Positions 1 through 10,850 are shown, counted from the stretch's first letter. The stretch: 64,000 bases of DNA from Perkinsus olseni (GCA_013115125.1 JABANN010000123.1:1-64000); one strand, 5' to 3'. Notes: generated by a model from the sequence alone, not told the origin. Program-made: numbers and translations.

Positions 1-108
1 TGCACGCGAACACATTAAGTGTAAAAGGAGACAGAGTTATATCATGTCACCACCGTCCTACAAGCGATGCCCAGGAAAGATCATCCATAACACAGTGCTG
101 ATCATTGA

Positions 109-1093
109 TTAGCTCTGACATGAGTGCATACCGAAGGAGATGCGCAAGGCGGTCACAGAGCTACGAGGAGCGGCAACGGTGATGATCACAGTTCTCACCA
201 TTCGGTCTCGCTCTGTGCCGGCGCCGTCTGGCTTCGTCTTCTCCCTTATAGGCCCTAACGAGTATCGTGCTCGCTGAATCAGTCTCGAGCGGTTCCAATG
301 CACCAGACCTGCCCCCGCTCGGTTGACCAAGCTGACTTTCGGCAAGCCCAGAGCGCCACCCGCGAACTGATTGAGTTCCGCAAGACGGTCCTTCTCGGCT
401 TCGACATCTCGACCAGGAGGCAGTACAACATCCACTGGCCTGCACGCAATCACTGTCGCCCACACCGTGTGATAGGATATTCATAGTTATTGCACTGTGT
501 TGGGTATCCAAGTGTCTCTCAGCGGATTCGAGGTGTATAAGCGATAAGGCTCTACCGTTGAGCATTCTATATATCGGAGTATCTCTCTAAACTCATTGGT
601 ATTGGGTTTACTAATGACGGCGGCATTCCTCAATAATAGAGGTGTCCGTTCACCGACTTCGACTTTTTCAACTCCTCCTCGATCGTCGACTTGCTCTTTA
701 TCCCCTTATTGGGCGGAGACTTCTCTGACACTCTGCTTGCAAATCGTCCACCAACTCGAGGGACTTGAATCCGTGCCTAAGGACACAGTAGAACTCCGCC
801 CCGAGTAAGTGCGCAGGTCTTGTCGTCGCACTTTCGACTTCGGTGCGGCTAGCGGCTTCGATGGCAACTGCGGCGCTTTGCGAAGCGTCTTGATCGGAGG
901 ATACTTGATTGACTGGTACGCATTGTACTGCTCCGCTGAACCTTTGGTGATACAGAATGAGTATGTCGACGGATTCATGCTTGCTCACTATACAACGCTC
1001 GAAGGTGCCGGCCGGCTTCCGTGTTGGTGCCGAATTCTTTCCACAGCTGTCGACACGCATCGGGTGGCTCATAGTCTGGGGAACGGTTGCCAA
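109..1093 (-). CDS. Unrecognised fragmentary coding traces
   Basis: I do not recognise this. Two minus-strand stretches read like protein: about 690 down to 490, and 480 down to 109. They share one frame but are separated by in-frame stops near 485. A possible 56-base GT..AG intron from about 491 to 436 does not join the frames cleanly. A further minus-strand open stretch covers 706 to 1093 in other frames. The residues are mixed and charged with no domain I can name. It could be the 3' part of a gene with introns I failed to place, or a decayed gene. Confidence is low. Confidence 0.25.
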
Positions 1094-1100
1094 CCATAAT

Positions 1101-2096
1101 GCGTACTAGCACAACGACTGCAGCCTTCGAGGGAATGCTGAAGCGGAGTCAGCTGAAGAGAGTAGTTGTCTAGCCAAAAAGCCTAATTGGAAGAGCTTGG
1201 CGCATCCTTTTGGTCGACATAGGCGACTGGCACAACTCCTCAACATCAGCACTCCAGTCGATCGTATTGGTCCTCATGGACCCAGAGCAACGGTATTGCG
1301 TCAATATCTACTCTCAATTCAGGAGTCCTGAACTCACTGGAGTATCTATACGTAGTTGGGACCAAGTCCCCTAATAGAGGTCTTCGCATCTTGTCGCGCG
1401 TTCAACTCAGACGGAAATTTGTAATGCGATATGAGATACTTTGCCCACTCTGTCTGTGGAGGATCTCGTTGCGACCTCGAGACCAGATGACTCGAACACT
1501 ACTGACTCAACAGAAATACAGTGGAAAGCCTCGTTAGCGTATCACTGCAGGCTCGGTATCGAGACAGCCATGCACACTCGGCTGGGCGAGTGAGAACAAT
1601 ATTACTCGGCCGCCGCCAGCGCGGTGACTATAGTGAATTACACACCCTAAACTTCTATTGTGAGGTTCCCTCTAGTAGTCCGGGATGAGTCCGAGGGTAG
1701 CCTCCGCAATAGAGACTTCCCAGGGGCTCTTATCGTCGTGGCAGGCTGGGCCGACATCTTGGAGATCCTAGAAGTCCACGGTGGTCGATCTGTAGGATGG
1801 CAGGTTCTATGGCGCTTCAGCAAGGGACCCTGGCGGATAGGGCAAGGCCTGCCAAAGAGACTCCTTGGTGCCTCTAAGACCGGACACTCTGTCGCCATTC
1901 AGCTTACGCGCTTTGGACACTGGATGGGGATGCAGCGGTCTCATCGCTCGTATCAGTTCCCGTCTCGAGAGGACGGGGCCGCTTCAATGGAAGTCTCCTA
2001 GGCTCCACCTTTAGTCTGAAAAAAGAAGCGAAGCGATTTGCAATGCCGGCGCGCGTATAAGGAATTAATAGGAACTTGGCAACAACTCAAACGAGC
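1101..2096. other. No confident gene
   Basis: Stops are frequent in all frames from 1101 to 1640. A plus-strand open stretch of 113 codons (1660-2001) overlaps an open minus-strand stretch, and neither shows a recognisable motif or good splice context. I see nothing else here. Confidence 0.4.
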
Positions 2097-3431
2097 CTAC
2101 CTCTTCGCCCGGGGTTCAGCGTCCCGTGAACACGAAGAGTCGTCGCTTGATTGACTACTCGTCTCACGATCAGTAGACTCCGAGTCGAGAGACATACTCG
2201 CTGTAGAGCTTCCTTCGGTATCTTCGACGACCATCCGAGAGACCATATCTAAGCAAATGATGAGTCCCGCGAGATTATGCTCCCTTCCAAAGTCACCTTC
2301 GAAGGGGTCCTCTCCTTTGAGCCAGGAAAGCTCCATGTGCATTTTCACCACCGTCCGAGGAGTTAACAGCCCCGCTTCGCTCTTCACGTACACCAACTGT
2401 CTTAGTACTTCTAGAAGCCTTTCCGACAGGCTCTCACCAAGCAGTGCATTCACGTTGTCACCCGCCGAGCGCACCACCAGCCGAGCCAGCACCGCGCAAG
2501 CCATGCGCCCACTGGCCCGGGCAGCATCTACATTCTCGTTGCTACTAAAGTGCTCCCTGTAGAGGTCCATGAACCTCCTCCGAAGGTCGTCATGGAAGGG
2601 CGCCAAGTGGACATCATCGCACGCCAAGAGATTCGCTGACTCCACCATCAAGGAACAGGGGGACCTCTCGCAAAGCACAATTTCCGTCAGAGGCCTCACA
2701 CAGTCACCGAGGCTGGCGCCGCTGTCGCGCAGCTCCCGCAGAATATTCATACATACCTCCACTCTACTTGTATAGAGACTCGGTGACAGACGAGCCATCA
2801 GGGGCCGAACAAGGCGGGCGGGTGGTGCCGTCTCCGCCTTCCCTATGAGACCGCTCAGCAGGGACACGCCGTGAGTCCTGAACCCTGAGTCGGTCGTTCT
2901 TGGGCCTCCCAAAAGCTCCAGAATTTTTTCCACCAAATTGTCGGACAGTCTGCCCGACACTTTGGGTACAGAGATTAACAGAATGGCGAAGGCGAGGTTG
3001 CCGGAGTTGGCCTTGACTCCACCACCAGGCAGATGGACGTCTCCAACCTCCAGAATTTGGCCCAGTCGCGAGGACTGCGACTCGCCGGTCGAGGAGCGCC
3101 CCTGCTGCCTCGTGAGGAGGTCCGTTAGATTTGATGATCGGCGATCTGTTTTGAGGCCTCCCGTGAGAGCCAGGCCACCAACGGTGTCCAACATCCCAGA
3201 CTCGTTCATAGCGTCGCAGTTGTGAAGCGCCAGGAGGGCCGCTGCCGCTAGCAGCAAGCGCTGTTCTACAGTGTCGTGAGGGGCAAGGGACAAGCGTAGG
3301 GCTAGTTTCCTCACCACCCCTAACTTCAGGACTCTTCGCTCGGGCGGCAGCTGAGCCACGCACTCCACAATACTGATATTGGGGTCGCTGCAGAGAAGCT
3401 GTATGAGATCGCTAACGGGCTTGCTGCTCAT
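2097..3431 (-). CDS. Helical-repeat protein with acidic Ser-rich tail, function unknown
   Basis: One long exon encodes about 444 residues from the ATG at 3431. I chose this start because a pyrimidine-AG acceptor lies just upstream and the first residues (MSSKPVSDLIQLL) fit a clean N-terminus. Most of the protein is regular amphipathic helix rich in Leu, Ala and Arg, like an ARM/HEAT-type solenoid, with no catalytic motif. The last 45 residues are low-complexity Ser/Asp/Glu followed by a basic end. An alternative first exon lies at about 3554-3509, with donor GTGAGT and acceptor TATCAG, which would put a short leader before the ATG. It is followed upstream, 146 bases away, by the BUD22-like gene on the same strand. 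Function is unknown; a scaffold role is only a guess from shape. Confidence 0.7.
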   Translation of the reverse strand: MSSKPVSDLIQLLCSDPNISIVECVAQLPPERRVLKLGVVRKLALRLSLAPHDTVEQRLLLAAAALLALHNCDAMNESGMLDTVGGLALTGGLKTDRRSSNLTDLLTRQQGRSSTGESQSSRLGQILEVGDVHLPGGGVKANSGNLAFAILLISVPKVSGRLSDNLVEKILELLGGPRTTDSGFRTHGVSLLSGLIGKAETAPPARLVRPLMARLSPSLYTSRVEVCMNILRELRDSGASLGDCVRPLTEIVLCERSPCSLMVESANLLACDDVHLAPFHDDLRRRFMDLYREHFSSNENVDAARASGRMACAVLARLVVRSAGDNVNALLGESLSERLLEVLRQLVYVKSEAGLLTPRTVVKMHMELSWLKGEDPFEGDFGREHNLAGLIICLDMVSRMVVEDTEGSSTASMSLDSESTDRETSSQSSDDSSCSRDAEPRAKR

Positions 3432-3577
3432 CAACTGATATGGACCAAGGCAAGGGGGCCATAAAACCCAGAACAAGATGGGGACTACCCTTCCGGTCAC
3501 TGAGGAACTCACCAACACAACTACAGACTCCTTGGAGACTACAATACTACTCAATTGACGTTGGTAAGAGGAGAAAC

Positions 3578-4662
3578 TCAGTCACTGTCCGAATCGTCGA
3601 ACGTCACCCTAGCACCTTCGAACTTGGTCAGAGTCCCCCGTTGAGATGGAGCCGACTTAGCTGCCCAGGATGGGTGATTGGAGGGCGCTTCAAGCTGCTT
3701 GGACGCTGGGATCTGAGAAAAACCGAAAGCGTGCATCATTTTGTACTACTCTAACGGGCAATGACGCTCTCAATGCTGTGTGCGACCTGTGATGAAAACT
3801 ATGATGCTGCGCGGAGGACCGGAGGCGCCGTAGAACTAGGGGAGAAAGGGAAAGTAGCGATGATTCAGCAGCCACTAAATCAGGTAAATTAAAGTGATTG
3901 TAACTCACTGGTTGACCGCGTTCTTTCGTAAGTTCGACCGACATGAGAGATGTCGAATGAATCCTGGGAAATCGAGGAGAAGCGAAACGATTCCCTCCTA
4001 CAGGTTGCTTTTTGGACTTCACTTGGACCGGCGCGCCTCCCTCCTCGACGACCTCCTTGGGCTCCTGAAACTTGATACTCGTGTCAGACACGGCATTTCC
4101 CAGCGTGGAATCATAGCGTCATGTCTCATGACAGCGACGAGACCCGATCGAACAGGGAGTGCATGAAGTACGATAAGCCCATCCTCTCGCTAAGTGAGCG
4201 TCCCTACGATGCCCTTTGCGGGAGGAAGCGCAATCCCCCCTTACTACCTCGGATTTTTCGCTAGTTCTCCGGACCTTGAAACTCTCCGTCGAATCATCCG
4301 CTCGCCAAGACCGTTTGCCGTCACGGGACTCTCCTTTGCCGCGGCCCTTCCCACCGCCTTTACCCTTAGCTGGAGCTATGTCTCGACCCTTGCCCTTGCC
4401 TTTCCCTTTTCCTTTCCCCTTGCCTTTACTCGGTCGATGGTCGCTTTGGCGCGGAGGCACCTAGGAGAACGACTACAACTACCAGACTCGACGCGGCTGT
4501 TAAACAAATATACACCCTAGTCGAAAGGCTCTGGCTCAGGAAATCCGAACAGGCGCGGGATACAAGTTTTTGAGAAAAGAACTATTTGCCAGCGCCCCTT
4601 ACTGATGTGAGCTTTGAGCCGGAGATTACGCACTCAATTTTCTCGGCAAATTCAAAGCTCGA
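3578..4662 (-). CDS. BUD22/SRFBP1-like nucleolar protein, multi-exon
   Basis: Exons read on the minus strand: about 4662-4603 (SSFEFAEKIECVISG..), a basic exon from 4460 with alternating Lys-Gly, an exon around 4095-4003 (..SIKFQEPKEVVEEGG..), and a last exon from 3702 to the stop at 3578. The last exon carries HPSW, then a basic linker, then KFEGARVTFDDSDSD at the C-terminus. The family end of BUD22/SRFBP1 has HPSW followed by a short K-rich stretch and an acidic F-D-D end, so this match is the basis of the call. BUD22 acts in small-subunit rRNA maturation in the nucleolus. The Lys-Gly run is encoded by a simple repeat near 4380-4430. It lies just downstream of EFG1, another rRNA-processing factor, on the same strand. 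The true 5' end is not resolved. The middle of the family could not be matched, so the name is moderate only. Confidence 0.5.
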
Positions 4663-4707
4663 CTGAGACGCAGGGCGAGTTGTAAAATGTGGATGATACC
4701 TGAGTGT

Positions 4708-5175
4708 TTACCCCCGAAGTACTACGTCATTGGCATCGCCATCCGCGAAGAAGTCGTCCACCTCCTCGCGGTGCTCAACAGTCTCCTTAGTTTCCCGTTT
4801 CTCCAACGTCCGTTCATCAATCTCCTTCTGGCTCTCCAGTCGGTTCCGTATAGATTCCCGGATCGACTTCTGCTTCGCCATCTCTCGCGGTTTCAACTTG
4901 CCATCCTTCGGGAACAGCGAGATGTACTTCTCGCCGTGCGGGTAGAATTTGATGTACTGCAAGTCCTCGAGCAAGCCATTCATGCGCTCCTGGATTTCCT
5001 GCGGGTCCGCCTCAGATTTCCCCTGTATGATCTCGGCCAATTGGCGGCGGCAAGTTTTGAGCTTTCGCTCGACCTTTTGCCGCTCGACGAAGCGCACATA
5101 CTTGTACTTCTCGAAGAGCTTGTCTTCTGCTTCTGTTGACGGTCGTCCCCTCGGGCGGCTCGCCTTCTCGTCCAT
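4708..5175 (-). CDS. EFG1: rRNA-processing protein EFG1
   Basis: A 155-codon reading frame starts at the ATG at 5175. The family signature is clear: a basic helical region with KYKYVRFVERQKVERKL at residues 24-40, a long charged coiled coil, then YIKFYPHGEKYISLFPKDG at about 73-91, and a C-terminal DDFF followed by an acidic stretch. EFG1 is a nucleolar protein needed for 18S rRNA maturation. Yeast EFG1 is longer (233 residues) with an N-terminal coiled coil, which is either missing here or lies in an upstream exon I did not find. The last residues after DDFF could extend through a splice at GTAAAC near 4695. It sits head-to-tail with the BUD22-like gene. Confidence 0.8.
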   Translation of the reverse strand: MDEKASRPRGRPSTEAEDKLFEKYKYVRFVERQKVERKLKTCRRQLAEIIQGKSEADPQEIQERMNGLLEDLQYIKFYPHGEKYISLFPKDGKLKPREMAKQKSIRESIRNRLESQKEIDERTLEKRETKETVEHREEVDDFFADGDANDVVLRG

Positions 5176-6273
5176 TAATGACTAGGTAACTCAAACCCTG
5201 CTTGCACATCGCGCTCAGTTCGGCACATGCTGATGTCAGATATTCGACGCCCATTGTTTGGCTTCCTTGGTGTCCCATTGCTCTCACAAAGATCTTCTCT
5301 AGAATCACTCGGGCGTTCAGATGCGGTTCATGATTGCTGCCAACAGCCACGAGGATGTTTCAAACCACGATGACTTCCGGCGTCCTTTAATTTTTCCACG
5401 GACGACTCCGGGTTTTTGCTCAAGAGCCTGGGATCCCCGGACAAAGGGGAATAAGATATTTGTCAGCTCAGAATCGACCGTGGAGCACTTTACGCATCGG
5501 ATGTGGTTCCTTAAACGATTGTAAGTTCCGCAATTATCTATACACGTCTTCCTCCCGTAGTCGCCAAAACACCTAAGTGCACGTAATGCAAGAAAAATGC
5601 GAAGTGTAATGGAGCTCGCCCTTAATCTTCGGGTCGCAATACGGTCGTCGAGTTGTCGCGGCGGAGTTAGTGGCCCGTGACAGAGGCCACTAGATGTGGC
5701 TTTCACTAGAATTAGTATCACAAGATGCGGACTTTACTGTGGATTGTGCTGGAGGCTCCTGGGACTGCGTTCGAGCCCGGCTGGGAGTGTCGGCACGGAA
5801 TCTTCAAGAGCTCGTTGCTGTCTCCCATTCTTTTCATCTCGTCGGTGAGCAGCGAGGTAGGCTTCGGCGTTGTCCTTGAGGTTAGATGTCTTTATACACA
5901 TAGAGACATCTCTGGTTCCCTTAGGAATGAATCTGGAGCTCCACTGAGAACACCAGTGGCCCGCCTATGGCGGCCCGGCGTTTGGCTACGTACTTTCTCT
6001 TTAAGGCGCAGTTGGGTGGCCATCGTTCGAGCTCAGGCGTTGACAGGCCCCATGCGGTCTGTAGGGCATGCAAGGACGCCGTTATAGCCGACGGGGATGG
6101 TCTCAGTCATGAAATGAGGACTGGACTCTGGTGGAAATCTGCGGCCATTCGAGCGCTATGGGTGGTTCTCTGGCGAACGTCTTGGGGAGGCTCCCCATCC
6201 ATAGCACATGTCCTAGGAGATCGTCAGGCCTCGAGTCTCGGAGCCGGTGTCTGTTTAGCTTGTCCTTTGACAC
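5176..6273. other. Unresolved interval
   Basis: Open stretches exist on both strands (minus 5317-5721; plus 5725-6087 and 5967-6482) but none links to a recognised protein. A plus-strand run around 5820 contains LLSPILF, which superficially recalls reverse transcriptases, with no other matching block. I do not call a gene here. Confidence 0.35.
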
Positions 6274-6876
6274 ATGAAGGCCCCTTTCTTTCTCCCCGCC
6301 ATGGCAGCAGCGTTGATCATAACGTACGAAGTGACTTTAGGGAGTCTCGTATGGCGCCTCTTGCATCATTCCTCTTTTCAGGTTCCAAGGCTGCGGTAGC
6401 AAGGACTCCACTAAATCCACTTCCTCTGGCACTCAGTCTAATGGACCGTCTGCTAGTGGCCTCTTCCTCAACAGAGCGGTGAGTACTTGTGAGTCTACTG
6501 ACATCTACTTGAGGACTGTGCTGCCTTTCAGGGCTCCCATGGTTCGCAATCTTGTTACCAATCACATCGGCCCTACTCACTGAAAGTGCACAGAGTGAGG
6601 ACCTCCGATGGTTCCTGGAGCAACACCATAACAGCAGACTGCGGGAACTCTCATAAGTGAGGGAACCCTTGGTTCACTAGCCAGTCATTGTCACCACTGG
6701 TTCCCTTCAGAGCAATAAAGAAGACCGATGCCGATCTCCCCGAGCACGTGAAGGAGAATCTCCTGGATGCTAGAATGACCTGCAACGACATTTGGGCGGC
6801 ATTCGGCACCACCTCCTCCGCCAACGCCATCAGCCTGCGATCCATGTGCCGAGAGGCTCTTGGCGTCCCTGTTTGA
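6274..6876 (+). CDS. LxGCG secreted family, member 1
   Basis: Four exons: 6274-6323, 6382-6478, 6532-6656 and 6711-6876, giving about 145 residues. Intron phases are 2, 0, 2, the same as the other members. Exon 1 encodes a signal peptide (MKAPFFLPAMAAALIIT). The first intron falls just before FQGCGSK. Exon 2 is Ser/Thr-rich linker. Exon 3 carries the first half of the shared domain (YSLKVHRV..W..TITADCG). Exon 4 carries the second half (MTCNDIWAAFGTTS..LRSMCREA). The four domain cysteines match the paralogues in spacing. The role is unknown. Secretion is inferred from the signal peptide, and the GC after it recalls a bacterial lipobox, but this is a eukaryote, so lipidation is not implied. 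Confidence 0.85.
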
Positions 6877-7091
6877 AACTGTCGGTAAAGGACCTCTGTA
6901 CAGTGTTGCACATGCCTCGGTCCGCGGCCCTGTTACTGTGGTTCCCATTGCTTCGCGTTGGCAATCCTCCGACCCCTTCCATGCCAGCGAGGACATGGTT
7001 CACTGCTCCCTCGCTGAAGCGCGCACTCCAGTCTCACTGCTCCGGCACCGACCCTGAGCTCTCAAGGTTGGTCGTATGTCATGCTGTGTAG

Positions 7092-7105
7092 TTTTTTCTT
7101 TCAAG
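7092..7105 (+). promoter_or_regulatory. T-run plus CAAG element before member 2
   Basis: TTTTTTCTTTCAAG followed by CC lies 20 bases before the ATG at 7126. Very similar sequences stand before members 3 and 4. It looks like a polypyrimidine tract plus 3' splice site with no donor in reach, as expected for a spliced-leader acceptor. Trans-splicing is inference. Confidence 0.4.
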
Positions 7106-7125
7106 CCCCTTACACATCCTCGCCG

Positions 7126-8726
7126 ATGTTTATGCCCCTACGTTACGCCCTGCTCGCGATTGCCGCATTCTTTTTGAGCGGGTAAGACGCTTCTGCACCA
7201 CTCGTTGTTGTTAATCCGCTATGCTCTTCTCTCAGAATGAAAGGCTGCAATAGGAGAAGGAGACATAGACACTCCCCGAAGCCAGTGGCCCCCAAGCACA
7301 AGCCTGCGACCACCACACCAAAGCCCGTCATCACCACACCAAAGCCCGTCACCACCACGCCGGATTCCGAATCTGAGGATATCGCGGACCTCATGCTCAC
7401 CGAAACCGGGACTACTCCGGAGCCTGAGACCGAGAACATTGCGGAGACGGTGAAACCTACTGCGACAGACTCTGAGCTGAATAATACACTAGGAAACCGC
7501 GATGCCTCTGGTGACCTTCTCTCAGGAGAGAAAGGTGAGCCTGCAAGTCTCAGGCATGCTTAATTCATTCATTTCTCCTGTTCAGATGAAGCTTCGCTGA
7601 ACGACACGATCAGCGGCGATGGTGCTGACGCAGATCAAGAATCTGATTCCTCTAACTTGGAATCCGCGACCAACGCCCCCGAAGACGAAGTCGAGGACTT
7701 CGTTGAGGCCTTGGCTGCTACTGCCGAGCCCGAGGCTGACGAACGTGGCGAACCTGTATCCACGACTGTCGAGCCCGACGCTGACAACCATCCGGAGTCC
7801 CTGGCCGCCGGTACCGACCTTGAGGCTGGCAACACTACGCAGCGTGTGGTCGCGGCTGTCGAGCCCCAGGCTGACAGCGCTGCGGATGTTGTGACCTCCA
7901 CTTCCGAGCCTGGAGCAGACAACCTTCCACGACCTGCGACGACAGGTGCGACCAACTCCGGAAGGGCTGACCCATCAGGAGACGTGGACTTGCCCCTCGA
8001 TTCTAAATCGGCGAGGGAAGAAGCGGGTGAGTCTTCGTTTCGCCGAACACGTGCTCGCAGATGCAGAATGTTCAATGTGCATGTTCAGATGATGTGAGTC
8101 CCAGTGAGGAGTCTACTGATGAGGTGGTCGCGGACGATGACGACGCATCACTGGCGAGCCACAAGTCTGAGTCGACCTCTGATTTGGAAGCCTCATCCCC
8201 AGAGGAGGAGGATGGTAGCGGCGAGGTATCCTCAAGTCCCCGTGCATCACAAAAAGATCCGAAGGAATGCGAAGCTAACTACGACAGTGATGATGGGCAG
8301 CCGAAATTCAGGATAATCATAAGGCGTCAGCACCTCTTGAAGGCCCACCGCCTGCTGATCAAAGCACAGTGTGGAGACATGATGTGAGACTTGCTCTGTA
8401 GCAACGCTATGGGACTCTCTGTATTACTCAGGAAGGAAGAATCTCTCACCGCTCCCAAGCTTGGCGCTAAGGCCGCGGATGAAATGAACTGCGAACAGTT
8501 GTTCGCGCTGATAGGCATCACCCGCGACTCCGGGGTTGAAGATTTCAAGGCCGTTTGCGATAACAAAGACCTTAGCTCGATCAACTTGGATGGCGCACAG
8601 TCTTCTCTCCATCCTAAACCGCAAAAAGGCGGCCCATCCGTCTTGACGGGCGTCAAACGACATGTAACGATATCTCAAGAAGAGCAGTGGACGAAAGCTG
8701 GGCATGCCAAGCGAGGCTCGGCCTAG
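7126..8726 (+). CDS. LxGCG secreted family, member 2, with long acidic insert
   Basis: Five exons: 7126-7181, 7236-7534, 7586-8026, 8089-8383 and 8432-8726, with phases that join cleanly. Exon 1 is a signal peptide (MFMPLRYALLAIAAFFLSG). The residues after the first splice are MKGCNRRRRHRH, a variant of the family's LQGCG. Unlike its sisters, this copy carries about 290 residues of Thr/Pro then Glu/Asp/Ala-rich low-complexity sequence, including TTPKPV and AxVEPxAD repeats, before the shared domain. The domain is degenerate: FRIIIRRQHL..IKAQCGD in exon 4 and MNCEQLFALIGITRDSG..FKAVCDN in exon 5. A basic tail of about 50 residues follows. The insert looks like an extended stalk. Function is unknown. 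Confidence 0.85.
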
Positions 8727-8850
8727 TCATGTGCCCCTCGGTGACCTGCTGTCACGATTTGTCGTCATCTCGGCTTGTGTTCCTAGCAGAGGGTGCTATA
8801 CCCGGTCCTCAGTTGCTTTGCATGCTCCTAGTGTCTCCTATTGAACGCAG

Positions 8851-8862
8851 TTTTTTTTCAAG
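8851..8862 (+). promoter_or_regulatory. T-run plus CAAG element before member 3
   Basis: Eight T residues then CAAGCC, 22 bases before the ATG at 8885. It matches the elements before members 2 and 4 in sequence and distance. Confidence 0.4.
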
Positions 8863-8884
8863 CCTCCCTCATTCTCTCGTAGCA

Positions 8885-9729
8885 ATGAAGTTCTTCTCCC
8901 GTCAGACCGCTCTCGCCACTGGCTCTCTTGCCGCCCTCATCGGGTAAGCCCGAGCACCTCACGGCTCCCCTGGTCCCTGATTACTCAATGTCTCCTCAGA
9001 TTGCAAGGATGCGGTTCGAAAGAGAAGAAGACAGTCGAGTCTGCAGTCGCGGATCTTGCCAGCGAGGCCGCCGCCTATGACAACTTCGTAAGTTGACGGT
9101 TGACGGTCAGGAATCGCAACCTGACGACCTCAACCTCGGCTGTGATGTTAAGTTGTGGTTTTCCATTCAGTCGGTTGACAACCTGTTCCGTGGAAGTGGA
9201 GGTCGCTACCAGATCTGCAGTGTCAACGGCACCAGCTCTGAGAACCCCGATGCCATTGAGAGTGTCTTCAAGCTCCGAGTAGAGCGAATGCTCGGCAGCG
9301 GCGAGAGCCAATGGAAGGCAATTCTTCGCGGCTTTTGCGGAGCCTCTGGGTGAGCGATTCGAGGGATAGGGTTCTCGACACGGCGTGGTGGCCAAAGAGT
9401 TGGTCGGATGTTGCTCTGCTCTCAGTCAATTGGAGAAGAAACTTGGCGCAAACTACACGAGCAAGTTACAGGGCGAGATGAACTGCCAAGGCGTATGGGG
9501 CGTGTTCCATATTACCCGCCAGTCAAGCTTGGACGCAGTCATCTCCGTCTGCGATGACGTCCTCGGTGGCCAAGACCAGCAAGGCACCGGTGTCGCTGCC
9601 AACTCTACGGAGCCTCAAGAAGCCACAGCCGCGCCTTCTGGCGAGAGCGCTTCTGATGAGAAGCCCGCTACGGCCAGGAGGAGTATGTTGAAGAGTCAGC
9701 GTCGCCGAGCTGCCCTCCACTTCAGTTGA
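8885..9729 (+). CDS. LxGCG secreted family, member 3
   Basis: Four exons: 8885-8943, 9000-9087, 9171-9349 and 9426-9729. Exon 1 encodes the signal peptide MKFFSRQTALATGSLAALIG and exon 2 opens with LQGCGSKEKKT. The domain halves are YQICSVNG..FKLRVERMLGSGESQWKAILRGFCG (exon 3) and KLGANYTSKLQGEMNCQGVW..CDDVLGG (exon 4). Cysteine spacing and intron phases (2, 0, 2) match members 1 and 4 to 6. A C-terminal tail of about 50 residues is Ala/Ser-rich and then basic, ending LKSQRRRAALHFS, and is not shared. The gap from member 2 is only 158 bases, consistent with unequal crossing over. Secreted role inferred; molecular function unknown. Confidence 0.88.
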
Positions 9730-9873
9730 GAGGAGCTCATCAGCCCAGGGGCACTCATGTCATGTGAATGCTAAATGTCAGTTGACACTTGGACTCCTCA
9801 CCAGCTCTTGCGTTATCTTCTTCCCTGCTCTAGTACGCTGCTTCTACTCGGCTACATTCCTCGGTATCAGTCA

Positions 9874-9883
9874 TTTTTTCAAG
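9874..9883 (+). promoter_or_regulatory. T-run plus CAAG element before member 4
   Basis: TTTTTTCAAG followed by CC, 12 bases before the ATG at 9896. This is the third copy of the element seen before members 2 and 3. Confidence 0.35.
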
Positions 9884-9895
9884 CCTCTCCCTCCT

Positions 9896-10625
9896 ATGAC
9901 AGTCAGTCTCCTACGCCAACTGGCTACTTTCTTCGCCCTCTTGGGCATAGCAATGTACGTATCTCTGGGACCAACCGCTACCTGTTCCATAAACTGCACG
10001 ACGTGTTAACGTATCGCCTCTCAGGCTGCAGGGCTGTGGCAGCAAGCCCGAGGCCAGCGCCTCTGAAACAAATACCCCGTCTGGGAACATTCGGGCAGCT
10101 GGATTATACCACAGGAGCAACTCCAGCACCGAGAGCTACAGGCATCAGAAAACTTGGTCTGTCTACGTAAGCATTACCTATCGCTCTCGTATGAAACCTC
10201 CTATCGCCAAGCATGCATACGTTTTTGTCTTCAGCATCCTGGAAAGACTACGCACAGGCAGGTCTGCACGGCGAGATACAATGACACAGTGACTCTCAAG
10301 GAGTACAACCTCAAACTAGAGCGGCGGAAAGAAGGGTCCGAGAAGTGGACGGCTAAGCTGTCCGGGAGATGTGGCGATCGAGAGTAAATACCTGAGTTGC
10401 GCTGCCGTCCGCGCCGTTCTGGGCTGCGATAGTTTTCGACTCATGGCCCTTGTGTCTCTTAGAAACCTCGAGGCGGACCTGACTGGTGACAAACTTGGCA
10501 AAGTCCAGGGCGAGAAGCACTGTGTCGCTGTTTGGGAGGCTTTGGGCGTTACTACCCGCGTGATCGTTGCCCGGAAGCACGTCCCTCCAGTGGAAGCGCT
10601 ATGTCAAGCTGTGTTCGGCAGTTAG
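9896..10625 (+). CDS. LxGCG secreted family, member 4
   Basis: Four exons: 9896-9954, 10025-10166, 10235-10383 and 10463-10625, about 170 residues. The signal peptide is MTVSLLRQLATFFALLGIAM. Exon 2 opens LQGCGSKPEASASE and continues as a Ser/Thr/His linker. Exon 3 contains QVCTARYND..YNLKLERRKEGSEKWTAKL and CGD, and exon 4 contains LGKVQGEKHCVAVWEALGVT, ending VEALCQAVFGS. It is the most compact full member and shows the consensus best. The last intron uses a TCTCTTAG acceptor. Followed after about 150 bases by the tRNA-Pro gene on the opposite strand. Function unknown. Confidence 0.88.
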
Positions 10626-10779
10626 CGACCTCTGTGGTGGCTTTCTCAACACCTACATATACAATGGCGCTTCAGTGTCGGGAGTCAATACCTATTGGTG
10701 TCCCCACGCTTACGTATGTTCCGGCACCCTTTGGTGCGGAAAAGTTGACACTGTAGTCTGTCGAGTTCAACCATATATG

Positions 10780-10850
10780 GGCTGTGCCGAGAATTGAACT
10801 CGAGACCTCTCGCACCCTAAGCGAGAATCATACCACTAGACCACACAGCC
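10780..10850 (-). tRNA. tRNA-Pro (anticodon AGG)
   Basis: Read from 10850 down, the acceptor GGCTGTG pairs with CACAGCC at the 3' end, with a C discriminator. The anticodon arm is CTCGC-TTAGGGT-GCGAG, giving AGG. The T arm is TCGAG-TTCAATT-CTCGG, with one G-U-type pair. The D arm has GGTCTAGTGGTATGAT. The sequence closely follows the conserved eukaryotic tRNA-Pro. No intron and no encoded CCA. It interrupts the tandem secreted-gene array on the opposite strand. Confidence 0.95.

Noticed and set aside
5725-6087. Possible LINE reverse transcriptase fragment (LLSPILF)
   Set aside because: Only this one short block resembles the family; no catalytic motif or neighbouring block was found in any frame.
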